Below, in pieces: positions 35,753-49,800 of a stretch of 64,000 nt of DNA. The stretch comes from Balanoglossus misakiensis. Lineage: Eukaryota > Hemichordata. The translations under genes were made by a program, and so were the position numbers. The stretch covers positions 9,114,001 to 9,178,000 of the forward strand of contig CM082592.2 of assembly GCA_040954595.2 (NCBI GenBank), in the 5' to 3' direction. The notes beneath the pieces were generated by a model. It was not told the origin of the DNA, did not search any database, and saw only the letters and a program-made list of their open reading frames with translations. Every line of letters begins with the position of its first letter. The first letter of the stretch is position 1.

Positions 35753-37450
35753 GCCAGCCTTTACAACGATTCTGGGAACATTTGGCCAGTGACTTGTGCG
35801 CTGAAGCGATAATTGAAAGCGTGCCGTTTGGCAAATTTGTGCAGAATCTGACATCGTGCGTGACTGACATTGATCGTGCTCGGCATACTGGCACTTAATT
35901 TTTTTGTACAGAAAGTGAGGGTGTTTTAAGCTGCATTGCAACAATCCAGAAAACTGCCAAAAGTTACTTGTGATCTTGGCCATGTGTGTGTTCACTTGGC
36001 TGTGTTGTCTTTCTACGACTGTAAACAGTTTACACTGAAAAGAAAAACAAACAAACACACAAATCAATCAAAACAAAAATATTGCAGTTATGACGTTTTC
36101 TGACTCCCATAAGATAATGAAGTATTTTAATACATTTGAATTGTGGCCATAAACCTGCAGAACTGTGGGTAACCCCAGGTTTATAGTGCAATATGTACTT
36201 ACATTGGTAGAATTCTCCTAAAGATATGCTAGATTTACAAATGATATGTTCTATAGAGTTTCTGTCCACAGATCTACATTTTACCCGTGAAAAGAAAATT
36301 TTAATATAAATGTAGAATGGGCGGGAGAGCCCACTTATAGACAGAGACCTTCTTTTAGTGTGTCCATGTTTTTAAACTGATAGTAACTATACAATTGAAG
36401 GTAATCAATGAAATTTTCAAGAAGTAAGTTGTTTTATCAACAGATAATGAACTTCGGTGCAAAACGTGTCGCATTTTAAAAATATAACTTTTCAGTAAAA
36501 TTCAAAATCAGTATTTAAATATTGAACCTAAGTTAAAATCCAATTGTGTTATATTGTACATCCAATGGATGTCATAGTACCATCAAGGTGTGCGTCTCAT
36601 TGAACCATTTGGTTCTGTTTTTTATCTACATTACAATCAAAACTGGATCCAAGTTATTCCGTGTACCCTACGCTTGACAAGGCATCTTGGGAGGGTTTGA
36701 TTCTTGCCTTTCTGATGTCGTCTGTCAGACTGAAAAGGGAAACAGTTGTAAGACTGTTGTATATTTTGTACATACTTTATGTGGTTATGATGTAGGTGTC
36801 TTACTGTTCAAAACAGTACTATTATGATAAATTATATCAGTGATGTGTGTGCGTGTGACAGCATATTTGGAGAGCGATTGTGTACAGCATGGTACATTGT
36901 AATGCCTTTATTTAACCCACCTGTCCAGTTTGAATTTGGTTCAGTCTGCCATTCATTTGTTTATTGGAAAGTTCTATGTAGCAGAGATATAGGGGTGCGT
37001 AGTAGAGACAGAGCAATTATGCCTTTTGTTCCAAATCCTGAGGATTGATGTTTTTTTTATTTCATGTGTTTATGTTTCATTTAAAACTATGGACTGTGCT
37101 GTAATGGAGATTACTCTTGATTGTTTTAAAATTAATATTTGAGTTGAAATGAACTTCCGAGAGTTTTATTCTGCTGTTCCAAAACCAGTGGAGGTGCAAG
37201 CATGATTTTATTTAGCCGAATGCTTTGGTGCAGTTTGTACAGTATGAGATAGAAAGTGCAGTTTTTCACAGGACTTAAACATTAATTTTCATGTAAGATT
37301 GTTTTGACCAATTTGGAGCAATTTCATCTTTACTTTTTCCTTTATTTAAATGATTTTTAAAAGTTGAAAATCGTTTGGTAGTGTTTTGGCAAGAGGCAAT
37401 TTGAGTAATCCCAAAGAAGGTCAAAAATAAATCTACTTTTCAAAGTTGAT
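35753..37450 (+). other. Probable HPS4 3' UTR
   Basis: AT-rich sequence without exons. The first canonical AATAAA downstream of the HPS4 stop is at 37426-37431, followed by a T-rich stretch, which would give a 1.7-kb 3' UTR; a second AATAAA is at 37915. The end point is inferred from the signal only. Confidence 0.4.
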
Positions 37451-40400
37451 TTTTTAGTTTGGATTATAGAAAAAAAAAAACCAGTGGAGGCGTGGGAAAA
37501 GGGCAGAAGTTACCAAACCTTTGAAAATGGCATAGAAAAACATAAGAAAGCCGATTTCTTGGTAAGTAACATTTTTATTTTTAACCAAGTATAGCTATAG
37601 TGCGCAACTGACATTAGACGTAAATATACACAAACTGAGTACAGTATTTGCAACAAATATCTATTTAAACATGTTAACATTCACTCTTACAATGCAATTG
37701 GCATGGCGAGTTATCAAAATCCACAGTCAAGCGTGTCGAATACATTTCTTAGTCGGGGGATAATATCAAAGAGTTGATTATTAATATATTTTTCATCATT
37801 ATAAAAAACTTGTATAAAATATTTTCCTTGTTGTAAATATTAGTCTTCATCGTTGGAGACACACCCCATACATCATTTGGTAGAAATTTTAAAGTCCCCA
37901 AAAGTTTACCGTCTCAATAAAATCCCATACTGGAAACGAACTAGGAAAAGATAGCAGAGCCTGTGTTGTGAGTTTAGTCATTTCATATTATGTCCCAAGC
38001 AAGGGATGAATATCCGATTATATGGTTCAATCCTCGCACCCCTACAATAGCCCAAAATGGTTTGGACTACTTCATTAACATGGGAGTCGCACAGCAATTT
38101 GTTAAGAATAGCTACCACGCTTATAATACTGTCATGAAAAGTTTGAAAAAATAGCATTACATAAAATCTTTTGGCTCTTTAATATAAAGATACTAGTTTG
38201 TGTCTTGTGCTGCAATACAATCTACCACAAACAGTAACCGTTACAAAACTCCGTCAAAACAGTTTGACATCATGTGTTTGGCAACTCATCTGTGAAATAC
38301 TGCTAGAGGTGTATAGTGTGTTACTCAAACACAAGATGTCAAAATTACATTTTACATGTATATATGTTGAGAAAACCTCTCTCAAAGTACAGTTCCTGGT
38401 TAAATTGTCAACTACCTCATAAAATCAGTAAAGCACTTTAAAATAACCACTGTGTTATGTAAACTGCCTTGTGTGAGCTGAGCGAGTTCTAGGTTTGATA
38501 GCTTTCCTTTTTTCTTTTCCAGATTTTCAACAGGTTTTTCAGATACAGTGAGTGCGCTTCTAATCTTAATTGTCTGGAGATAAAAAACAACTGACAAACA
38601 CATTAACCCCTTGACCTTTGACGCAAAGGTCGTGACCAGGGCTATGTATATTCTTAGTCACAGAGTTGGGGTGTTTGTCTGAAGCAAGTACATACAAGTA
38701 TCATGCCTGAAGTCAAAAATATGGTAAGAGAATGCAAATTACTACTTTTGCTTGTTTGAATTTCATTGATGTAAACCCTAACATTTCACCAACCCTTTGG
38801 CAAAAATACAGGAAATGAAAGTTAAATTCCATGTTAAAATCCAATATTTTATTGCATTAGAATTCACAATGGCTCTCTGACTACTACCAGAGATCTGTCT
38901 GTGCGTGTTCAATACCTAGACTTGAATACAACAAGATATATGATCACCTATACAGCTTAAAATACAGCCAATCACAGATTTTATTGGGTGCCACCACATG
39001 GTCATTAGAACACTCAGACTTGATTTTTGACCATATCTAGAGAGAGGTGACCGTATACCTTTAATCCCCCTGCCCGTACATGGATCTGGCCTAACTTTTC
39101 ACAAACAATCGGTCATTCTAAAATACAGAGGTGGCAAAGGTTGACTCACTTTTGCGAGTTCTATAAACATTTTACATTTTTGTCAGCTGGGGTGATTTTA
39201 ATGCTCCTGAAAAATTAGTCAAATTAGTTTATACCACTGTGCTTGTGCATCAAAAATTAAATTCATAAATTAATTAATTAAATAACAAACTGCTGTTGAT
39301 TGCGAGTTCTATAAACATTTTACATTTTTGTCAGCTGGGGTGATTTTAATGCTCCTGAAAAATTAGTCAAATTAGTTTATACCACTGTGCTTGTGCATCA
39401 AAAATTAAATTCATAAATTAATTAATTAAATAACAAACTGCTGTTGATTGCGTCTTCAAAACATTTGCCATAATGTTTTTTTAAAGTCTGCAAAAACCAT
39501 GACCAGTAAAATGAACTAATGCTAGAATCCAAAGATTAGGAAAAATGAAATTGTGCATCCAAAACTTGACTTCTGCAATAAAAATGTGCACAAATCTAAA
39601 CCCATATGCCACATGACACATAAATCCTGATTACAGCCTATGACACAAAAAGTCTGACACTGAAACATTAATTAGTCTTGTACAGAAAAAAATAAACAAC
39701 AGAAAACCAGGTAATATATACACAACACAGGACAAGAATAAGTACAGTACATCTTTAAAGTTGAAACAAGAATATAAGAAATTTCCCCCCAAAAGAGATA
39801 TCGAAAATTCAATATGCCGATCAAAATTTTTTTGGCCATAATATTAACTAATAATAGCACTGAATTAAATATGGTAACTTTCATCTTGGTTATGGAAAAG
39901 CCGGATTACAATACTGTGCTGTGATTTTAAAATTGTCAAGTTGTTTTATTCTCGAATTGTATCGTTATCAAATTAAACAGAGATTCTACTTGTATTCCAG
40001 AAAACTGGAGGCATTTGGGATTGAGTGCCAACCGCAATTGGTAAACAAACACAAATCAGGCTGGCTAGTAATAAAAACTGCAAGTGAATATAATCTTTAA
40101 AAAAAACTTTGATTCTTCATTTTATATAAAAGAAAAATAATACAAGACTTGGTTGATATGGTTGTAGAGATTAGTTTCTTTCAACTTCGAAATGTAAATA
40201 ATTTGAGAAGTAAGTTTTCTATGATTTTTTATTGAGGGATGTGGGGCACGGTTTTTCTGTTTACCACATGTGAGAAATTGCAGGGATATTCTAACAATGA
40301 CTGCCATGTCTCTTCTACACTTCGCATGTTAGGGGCAAATAAAAGTATGTCATAAGATTCAACACTCGAAAGAAGTGGTGCATCGTCAAAGGCATCTGTA

Positions 40401-40804
40401 TTTTGTGTGTGACCAAACACAATTACGTAGCACGAGTCCTGCTAAAAAATAAACCACATTCTTGTAACAAAATAGGCAACACCTTTTTAGTGCTGCCGTA
40501 GCAATGTCCGATTTTCCACTGCTCGATTAAATACATGTAAGCATAGCAGCAACTGTAGAATAACTTTTGGTATCATCAGAGATATAAGCAATCCCACTGT
40601 GTGACTATGTTGCTCAAATTGTGTTTTGTCTCTATTTCTGGGGTACATCACCCAACCTTCAGAATCAGAGAGAATGGCCCTATATGACAGCACCCTCTAC
40701 AACTGGGCGAAGGACTGTGTCAGCAAGTCCTTAACTTACGCTTAACAACTAGGTTTTACTAAATTACAGCTTTTATATTATAAAAAGAAATCCTTTTGGA
40801 AACT
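37451..40804 (-). other. Convergent intergenic region, including probable BCR 3' UTR
   Basis: No exons were found on either strand. Reverse-strand polyadenylation signals (TTTATT on the plus strand) lie at 40228-40233 and 39945-39950, and others further left; the nearest would give BCR a 3' UTR of about 0.6 kb. It also contains the 148-bp tandem duplication. Confidence 0.45.
39153..39448. repeat. Perfect 148-bp tandem duplication
   Basis: Copies 39153-39300 and 39301-39448 are identical base for base, including an AATTAATTAATTAA run. It lies between the convergent ends of HPS4 and BCR. Either a very recent duplication or an assembly artefact. Confidence 0.95.
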
Positions 40805-43800
40805 CTACAGGTCGTGCGTCTCTGTCGCCGGTTCAGCTCTTCCCTCTAGGTAATACAGAAACACGCCCACCTGGGCCATGACGTTTGTGAAACACGTCGC
40901 TTCCAAGAGCATGGCAGACTGAAGACTGGCGTTATCCTCGTCCGTGTTCAGTGACGGCCTCAAGAGATTCGGACCGAAGACTGTGGCAAGGTTGTGAAGA
41001 CTCATCTTATTTTCGCCCTCGTTGGTGGCAACTCTGAAATCAGGACAAAAGAAAGTGCTTATCAAGTGAGTGCATGTTTTATGCCAATATCTTGACAACA
41101 CAGTGCCGGTTGTACTTAACCATTGCTGTCGACCATATTCTTGTCAATGGCATTTTGACATTTATACAGGTACGCAAAAAAAACAAAATGATGGACGACA
41201 ATTTTGCCTGTGTTCTCTAAACGGTATCTCACTCACCTCCGCAAGTGTTCCAGCAGATAGGTAACAGTACTTTTATTGGGCTCGGGTAAGTTTTCCAGTA
41301 ATGACACCATACAATTCTGTCTCGCATGGACATCGGACAGAGCTGTGAAAACGAGAGAATCATACGGTCATGCTACGTTTCATTTCGCAGCCATCATTAT
41401 GTGATGAACAACTAGACTCACCACCCCTCAGGTCCTAATGGTATGATCTACCCCAACCAGTAGAAGTGTATTACTCACCAATGCCGTTGACAAAGTTCTG
41501 GTAGAGTTCATTGGTGAAGAGGGGTTCTGGCAGTTCACGGAAGTACAATTTGATGACGCAGGCTATGGCGTGGATGTCACTCTCGGCGACCAGAGTGTCG
41601 ACAAGTTTGGAATCTGCAGAAAACAAAACCGGGGTTGAATTCAATGTGGTTTCTTCGAAGATAAGATGAAAACTGCGTACTGGTTGCTGACTGTCTTGTA
41701 ACAATGACACACCCAGTAACGTTCTACCAGCTACAGGTAAATCTGAAAGCCAGCGACATGTTACACAATCAAACAAGTTACGATCACAAACCATTTTTCA
41801 AATCAAATGTGACTTACTGTTCTCAAATGCCTTCTTGAGTTTCTGTATATCTGTAGTTACACCAGATATCCTATAAATGCCCATTTCTGACAGACCTACA
41901 AAAAAATACAAAACATGTCAGATTTTTTCTTCGTCTGGATATCAATCATGCAAATGATGCATATCACTGTTTACCAATTCCGGAATACGAAAAACTGAAA
42001 ACCAACTCTTGCATGCAAATACTACGGACAGCAGGTAGAATTCTTCATAATCTTATGAGCAATTAGAGCATCTCACCTCTCCTTTCAATTTCTCTACAGC
42101 AGATCGTGATGATGCTGGGAATCTTGCTGCCCTCTCTCTTCGTCACCTTGCCGATGTGAACGGCAAACATGCCCCCAGTGCGTTTGGACTTGTGCCTCTT
42201 CATGGTCTGGCGGCCATGAGAGTCGTACGACAGCGATATCGTGACATCGATCTGGAAGAGAATTTTGGGGGACCTTCAGTGAGATTCTGTGGAGAGTTTT
42301 TTTGGACCTCGAATTTGAGCAGTGAACCCAGAGAGGTTTGTTCAGTCTTGTCATATTTTTTCCCTGAATTCTGTCTAGATAGAGCCTTTCTTAATAGTCT
42401 TTAAATGCACAGAAAAAATTGTACTGCTAAAATATATTGATTCCTGTATCTGATTCCAGCTACATTGAAAGCTACTGAGGCAGCCAAACTTACCGAGTCT
42501 AAGTTGACTGTCATGTTTATTTCTTTCTGGTTTAATTTTGGCATCTGTGGAAATAAAAAAAAACATCAACTTATGAAATAGTCTTTCCAAATAACACAAT
42601 GACATTGACAGTTTCAAAACAGCTGCCAAAAATTGTTAAATTCTTGTTTCTTTTCAGGTTTAACACATCAAAGGAAGAAAAGTATTTTAGGTCTGTTGAA
42701 AGGGGCAAGTTCTTCCATAAGTCTCCTACCTCCTGGGCTCCCTTGCCGATCAACATGTCTCCACTGGCTGAGTCTTGCCTGTAGCAGAGTATACGGATAG
42801 TCTGGGCTCCATCGATGTCCAATTCAAACTCCTACAAGAGAGTAAATGCTGGTATATGAGTGACTTGGACAAGAATGGTTTGCAAGATGAAGGGTGAAGA
42901 AATTGTGTTGCCTCCTAGGATATTGCATTGTAAAGACAGGAGGCTGGACACCGGTAAATTAGCACGGTTTGTCTTGCCGAGTGGTGATAACAAAATGGCC
43001 GACTTAACAATGCATCAAGAAAAATACCAGGATGTAAAGGTCACCCAGGGGTCAAGCAGAATTGCCTGCAGATGAACAGATGACAGTACCTGGTTCCACT
43101 CTACTTCAGTTCTTCCAGGTCGGCAGTTTGTCTTGGCCACCAGGGAGAAATGACCGTAGGAATCCACTTCTAGACAACAGTAGTAACCTGAGCACAGACA
43201 GAGATTTAATACAAAGGTATGTTCATCACTGTAATTGTCTTAAAGAACTAAACAAGAGAAATTTTGAAATGCAATGAATCGACAAGCAGCATGTGTACAC
43301 AGACAGGGTCGCGCATCCACAATTCACGAACGTTGCTGCCGCGTAAGTTTGTACAATGGCGCGAATCCGCGTTTTTGTCCCATGACACCTCGTCACAGAC
43401 CGTCTCTCTGGTTTGACACTTACCTCCCTCTAAATGCAAGTTCTTGGCAGCTTTGATGTTGACTTTCAGAATCCCACTCATCAACTCTTCATCTGAAGAT
43501 GAGACAAATAAAAAATACAATGTCATTCTACCCTGTCATCCATGGTTAACAGCTACATACCCATTGCGAATGTCGCAGATGCCCCGTGTTAACTGCATGT
43601 ACCAGAAGTGTGGTTTTTAAATGTCGCTTTGTAGATTGGCATACGCATTATGATAAAACACAGATTGATTTACTCACCGTCCTTGATAAGCATGGAGCTG
43701 ACATTCAGAGGAGATGATTTGCACTGTGAATGAGACAGAAGAAAGACCAACGTCGAGTCAGAAATCCTTTAACTGATTCCATACCTTTCAACACAGTACA

Positions 43801-46800
43801 TTATGTACGCGAGATGACTGAATGGGATAAAAACAAAAGAATCACGCATACACATGCAATTTTAAAAGCTCATCGTCAATGTCTTCCACTGACAATCCTC
43901 TTACCTTCTCCCTGGAAGTCAAGTTCTGTATTTCAAAGGCCGTTAGCGACACTGGTTTGGCGGTGGTGTCCTTCTTGACTTCCGCGATTCTGGCCGCTAT
44001 GGCTTCCCGCCAATCAGATCTCTCGTAGTCGGACGACATCAGAAGCGTATACGTCTGCAGGAAGTAACACCCGAGAAAACATTGTTTTAGAATTTGATTC
44101 TGTACACACAGAAGAATGAACGTTTATTGCCATTATACACACACACAGGCCTGATCCTCACTGCTGGCATTTTTGTTGGGGTTTCTGTGAAAACAGAAAT
44201 ATGCCATCGCTTTTAAGTTTCACAAGCGCAAACTGCCAACTTACCTTTCCGTCTTTGTTGGTAAGTCGTAGGGGTAAGTTGGGTGATATCAGTAACATCT
44301 GTCCTTCCTGAGGAAAAAAAAAAAATTAGTTATTTTCAGAGAGTCTTGGGGGGAGGTGGTCAATATATATACTGCATAATCATTATAATCCCTTGTTTAG
44401 CCGAGAAATGACAAGACAAACACTACAGTATAAAATGAATTTTGCACATCTTACCAGTTCTGCAAGCTTCTTCCTGTTCTTATCGATGTTCTTCTGGGCC
44501 CCTCTGTTTAATTTCTGCAGAAGAGCAAAAGATGCAAACGCCACATTAGGTGGGATAACTTATTTCTGATATTTCAAACATTTTCTGTCAGTCCGCCACA
44601 CATTACAACTCAACTATCAAAATGATCGCAGTTAGTTTTTCCATGCAACTTTGCAAGATATCAAGTTTGGCCAAACTTTACCTTGCCGTCTCCATGCGAG
44701 TCTGAACGAATGTTCATCTTGGCTTCTGATATTCTCGCCCTCAAACCCTCCAGTTCTTTCTCGCTGGAGAGTGAAATCGACGGTGTGACTGCAAAAAACA
44801 AAAAGATGTAAATGTTACTCTATTGCTACGGTGTTGTATGATATCACAATTTCCAACCTTCCCATAGAAATCAATGGATTTGGACTAGTGTTTGCTTCTG
44901 CTAATTACACGTGGGGGTGTCCGAGACAACAGAGACTCACCAGGTCCTTGATCATCTTGCAGATTCAAAAACAAATCCGGTAATGGAATGTACCACTTGC
45001 AGTCATACTGTTCTTTAGGCCCAGACAGGATACTACAAGGAATAGCACAAAGTTTTGACATGAATTATAGGATTTACACTTCACACAGTTCTGAATATGA
45101 CCTGCCCATTGGTCCCCGCCCCCTCTCAAGAGTATTGGCTACTGTACTTTAAATTTGGAAACTATTAACAATCATTATCATAACAATCGCTTTGTTGTGC
45201 AAATCAGCCCAAGGTGTATCAGAAACTGAGCTTTTTTATATAGTAATAGTGAGAATACAGAAGCTTCCGCCAAAAAACTTGTGTTCACGAAATGAGAGCA
45301 AGTGCTGTCAGTGTAACTAGGCCAGTGCACGTCATAACTCCTGAAAACAAAGGAAGTGTTGACCGCGCAAAGTTAGTCTCCCACCCTCTCCCATTTTAAT
45401 ATCCTTCTCTCACTGTACATGTCCTGTTGGCACAATGACTCCGCTATTTACAGTCCTCGTAATTTATCTGACAAGTTTCACATCCCAGCTTTGACTATAC
45501 AATGTATTCACACAGGCTAATCTTTTATCTGCTGCAGCACGCCCCTTGGTATCACAAACTGACTACTTCCTTCTTGGCTATAGGTACAGTATGTACTGAC
45601 ACCGTACCAACTCACTATGCGGCTCCATTCAGAGTGATTCTGGTTCACTGCATGAATGTCCCAGATTTTAAACACTTCAGGGAAACATCTCTGTAAACAC
45701 TAACTGGAAACACTTTCTGCCTTTCTGTTTGAGGAGTTGTTTCGATGTTCTTAGAATTCATGAGAGGTGACGTGCTATACTACATGTATGTGCACACCTC
45801 GAGGTTATGCAAAACCAATTCTATTACCTGCCCACGTGCAAAATACTTGAATACGTCCCTCTGACAAGCTGCAGCAATCAAACATGGAGGCTTGTTGTCA
45901 GAATATTTGGTGGCAGGGCATAAATTGAACTGCTCAACGAAAAATAAATTCTCGGCATGAACTTCCGTTGAAGTTAATTATTGTACAAAGCATTCTATTT
46001 GCAAGCTTTCAGGGGACAAATCACAATGCTGGTAGCTATGCACTACTTCAGATTTTGTTTTATGGTCGCTTTGACTCTGTGGACAACAACAAAATATCCA
46101 CCCACCAACAAGGAAGTAAAACGGTTGAGTATTTTAATATCACAGCTCTGCACTAATGCAGTCATAACAAAATAATCCAACAGAATCGTTCCTTTTAAAT
46201 AAATTTTTACGACCCCATAAACAATTGCAACAAAAATAAATATGATGTATGAAATTTAATAACTGTACATAACAATGTTTTTTAAATAGCATTTTGTAAC
46301 AGGAATTACAGCATGCATGACAAAGGGTCAGACCAAGATTTTTCAAAATTATTTATGAGCTACAACACCAGATGTTCAGTAGTGATAATGTGTATTTTTT
46401 GCATCAACTTTTCCACACAGGATAGGCATGCATGTAAACAATCCCATGATACTCTGAGTTTTTGTTTTGAAATGAAGTCAGTTTTCCTTTTATGGTCACT
46501 GTACTTTTTGCATGGAGGACAGGAACTCAAAACCAGGAAGCAGAAAATAAATGTACAATGTATGCACAGTGACAGTAGATTGCGTTATGGTGAAGGTCAG
46601 TACGCCCTAATGTTTTAATAAGTCATTGGCTTTGACAATGAAAGAACAATGAAAGAAATTTGCCCCATTGACCACTGTTAGCTCCTCCCTTGCCTGAGGC
46701 AGAATTTTCTTTTAAACCCAACAGTGCAATTCTAACCGCTATTTTTTTCAATGGTTGAAAGTTCACACCATATATGGTCAAGGAGGGGAGGACAGGTCAC

Positions 46801-49800
46801 AGAAAGCAGTCATCGGCAGTATTCGTCACAGACCAGACCATACTGTATCTCTCATAGAATCACTGGTACATGTAATGTGAGCGTCTGTTTGCTAATTACA
46901 GAGGAATGCAGACTGCAGACGCGAATTTTTCTTCTTCTTCTTCTTCGTCTAATCCCTTCCATGCCAAGGGGAAATGTCTGACCCAGATTGTTCAACCCAT
47001 CATAATAGTAGGGCAAGGGCTAAGCCAGAATTTGATAGGCAGGTGGCTGATACTTAGCAAAATCCACGCATGAACGCTTTAGGAAACACACACGTGCACA
47101 GTACAGGTGTACTATAACCTGCCATTGTGAAGTACAACATTCCATTTTGTCACGTGTCTTGCATTTTACCGGACACCAACTAGAAGTCTGACCTCTTTAG
47201 AGGGCATCGGAAACACTACTCTCACCTTTACGTGTAATCTTATGACCATGAAAGGCCCTCTAATAACACCATTTCAGACTCACCCTGTCGTGGTTTTCTG
47301 TTTGGCGCAAATTATGACATCGGTGTAGAGAAAGAAGTGGCGCAGTTTCCTGGTGTTTCGGTCGACTTGTTCCACAATGTACCCATCCTTCAACAGTTTC
47401 CTCTTCTGTGGAGAAAAATCAATCGATAATCTGTTGGATTCAGCTCTTCAAGTGGTTTGATGCTACATGTACCTTCCTTTGGTTTAACCCTTTCACAAAT
47501 TATTTCACCATCCAACTCACCTTCTTATCAGATTTACTGTTGGCCGATTTCTTGTGCTGTTTCTTCAGTTTGCCCTTCAACTTGGCCCGCTCGTTGACCT
47601 GCGACAGGAACTCCTCGGACGTTCTCAGCGCTGTGCGGAGGGCTTTGTAGTCTGCACTGCCTTGTGGCGTGTGCTTCATCAGATCCTAATGAGGCAAGAC
47701 AATTTTGGGGGGAAACATTATACACATAACTGAGGTGAGAGAGAAAAGAGTTTTCATGGCTTCCTAATTCTGGACAGAAAAAGTTACATTTTTTATATTC
47801 CATGTATACATATAATATAAATTCCTTGAGCAAATTACAGGGACCAAATATGTGAATATGGAAGACCACTTCTATATACCAGTACTAAAATACACCCCAA
47901 AACTTCTCTTTATGATTTCTTGTTCGCCCAAAAAATTGACCTAAACCAAACTCATTATTTTCTACACTGGGGTAAATACTACCAGCATTTTTCACTGGTT
48001 ACCAAAATGAAAGTAAACAAAACTTGGTGACTTTTATCACAGTGTCACCTGCCTACCAAGAATAGATAATCTTATCACGTTCCATGAACCAGTGCTGAGA
48101 TAGAGCTTATCAGGTAAACTGATAATCTATTAACAACACTGGCCTTTTTATGGACACCACACATAGGGGGCACTGTTAACATTGCAGTTTCCTCTAAACA
48201 CAGTATTAATCAGGTGACTGCACTAGTCTAATTATTGAACACAAGTAGTGGGACCACACCCAGGTACCGTGGACTTTTATCGATTATGTACCGGGACATC
48301 GACTAGCTTAATAAAATTGTATATGTATATCGTGTTACGATCTAGACTTTGTTCCATGCAGATTTCATTTTGACATACTGAATGATATTGATGACAGCCG
48401 GAAGTTCAAAAACACCATGCTACATCAGAACGGCCATGAACCATAGCAGGAATGTATACACATGCCAAAACACACACATAATGATTGACTGTGGGTGGCA
48501 TATCGTAGCACTGAAATTGATACATCGGAGTCAATGTCATATCAAACTTTAATATCGGATATTCCATAATGATCCACTCTTATGCTCCACTAATGGCCCT
48601 GTATGAACAGAAGTTGGGTATTATCGTGCATGTGACTGTTTTGTAATGAGTTCACTTTTTCTGCTGACACAACCTCCAAGTAGACTGATTAGGGCCTAAC
48701 GTTTTTCTCTCCTAAGTTTTTTGTGCCATCAGTTCAACAAATAAAGAAAAAGAAAGATACAACATACAACTTACATGTAATGTCAGAGTCATCTTAGTGA
48801 TCCTCTGTAGTGGTCTATATAAAAGGCCTGCAAAAAACAAAAGCGAGTCAAATTGAAATTTTTACCAAATTCTCAGATTTTGCAACATATTCTGAACATT
48901 TAAAGTCTAGCAATAATTGCAAGCAGCATTTAGAATCAGAGTTCTTTCGGGTTTATACCTTCAAGCGTCACTAGATTCTCTTTAGAACTCGGTTTGGGAA
49001 TCCTCTCGGCAACCATTTCAAAGTTTTCATTTTCCCTCCTGCATTTCTCCACCGTTTCCATGGCTCTCTGGTAGTTATTGAGGTAATCTGCATAAATACC
49101 TAAATTCCGTGTCTTGGGTTGGGGAAGAATCGCAAAAAAAAATATTATTAATAATGTCAGCTGATTGTAAAGAGAACAAAGCTGTTAGTTTTTGTAAAGG
49201 CATATATTGACAAAGTATGCTGAGTCATCCCTTGTGCTAAACAGTTCTGTACAAACGACACGTTTGATATCAAGTTTGATACACATTTCAGACTTACTGC
49301 ATCTAAGAAGAGATCTCCAACTTGTTGTTTGGCTGTCCAGTTATCTAGCCTGGCCTTCAGGGTCTCATAGAATTCCGTATTCATGTCGTAGATCTCGTCT
49401 ATCTTGTAAAAGATGATGTCGTAGTCGTCCATGGCCATGGCAGGCTGCGATGTGGTACTGGATGCTTTCAGTAATCTCATGTACTGTGGGGAGAAAACAG
49501 TTCCATACAAATAAATTTCATCAATACAATGTAGTTGAAGGACTCTAATGGATACTTGTACACAAAAGATACATGGTTCACAGTGAGTGTGAACAAATGA
49601 TGACATCACATGACCTTCCACAATTTTAGAATGTTTCCTTTTTTGCTGATTATATAATTCAAAGTCCTGTTGTGTTTATGAAAGCTTCTGAGGTCTCCAA
49701 GAGTTCAATGACTTAGTAAACATGATAGTGACCTGTTATAAAAGAAAGGTGTCAAAAGCCATAAACATCAAACAAAACAATTCGACTCTTGGTCTGAAAC

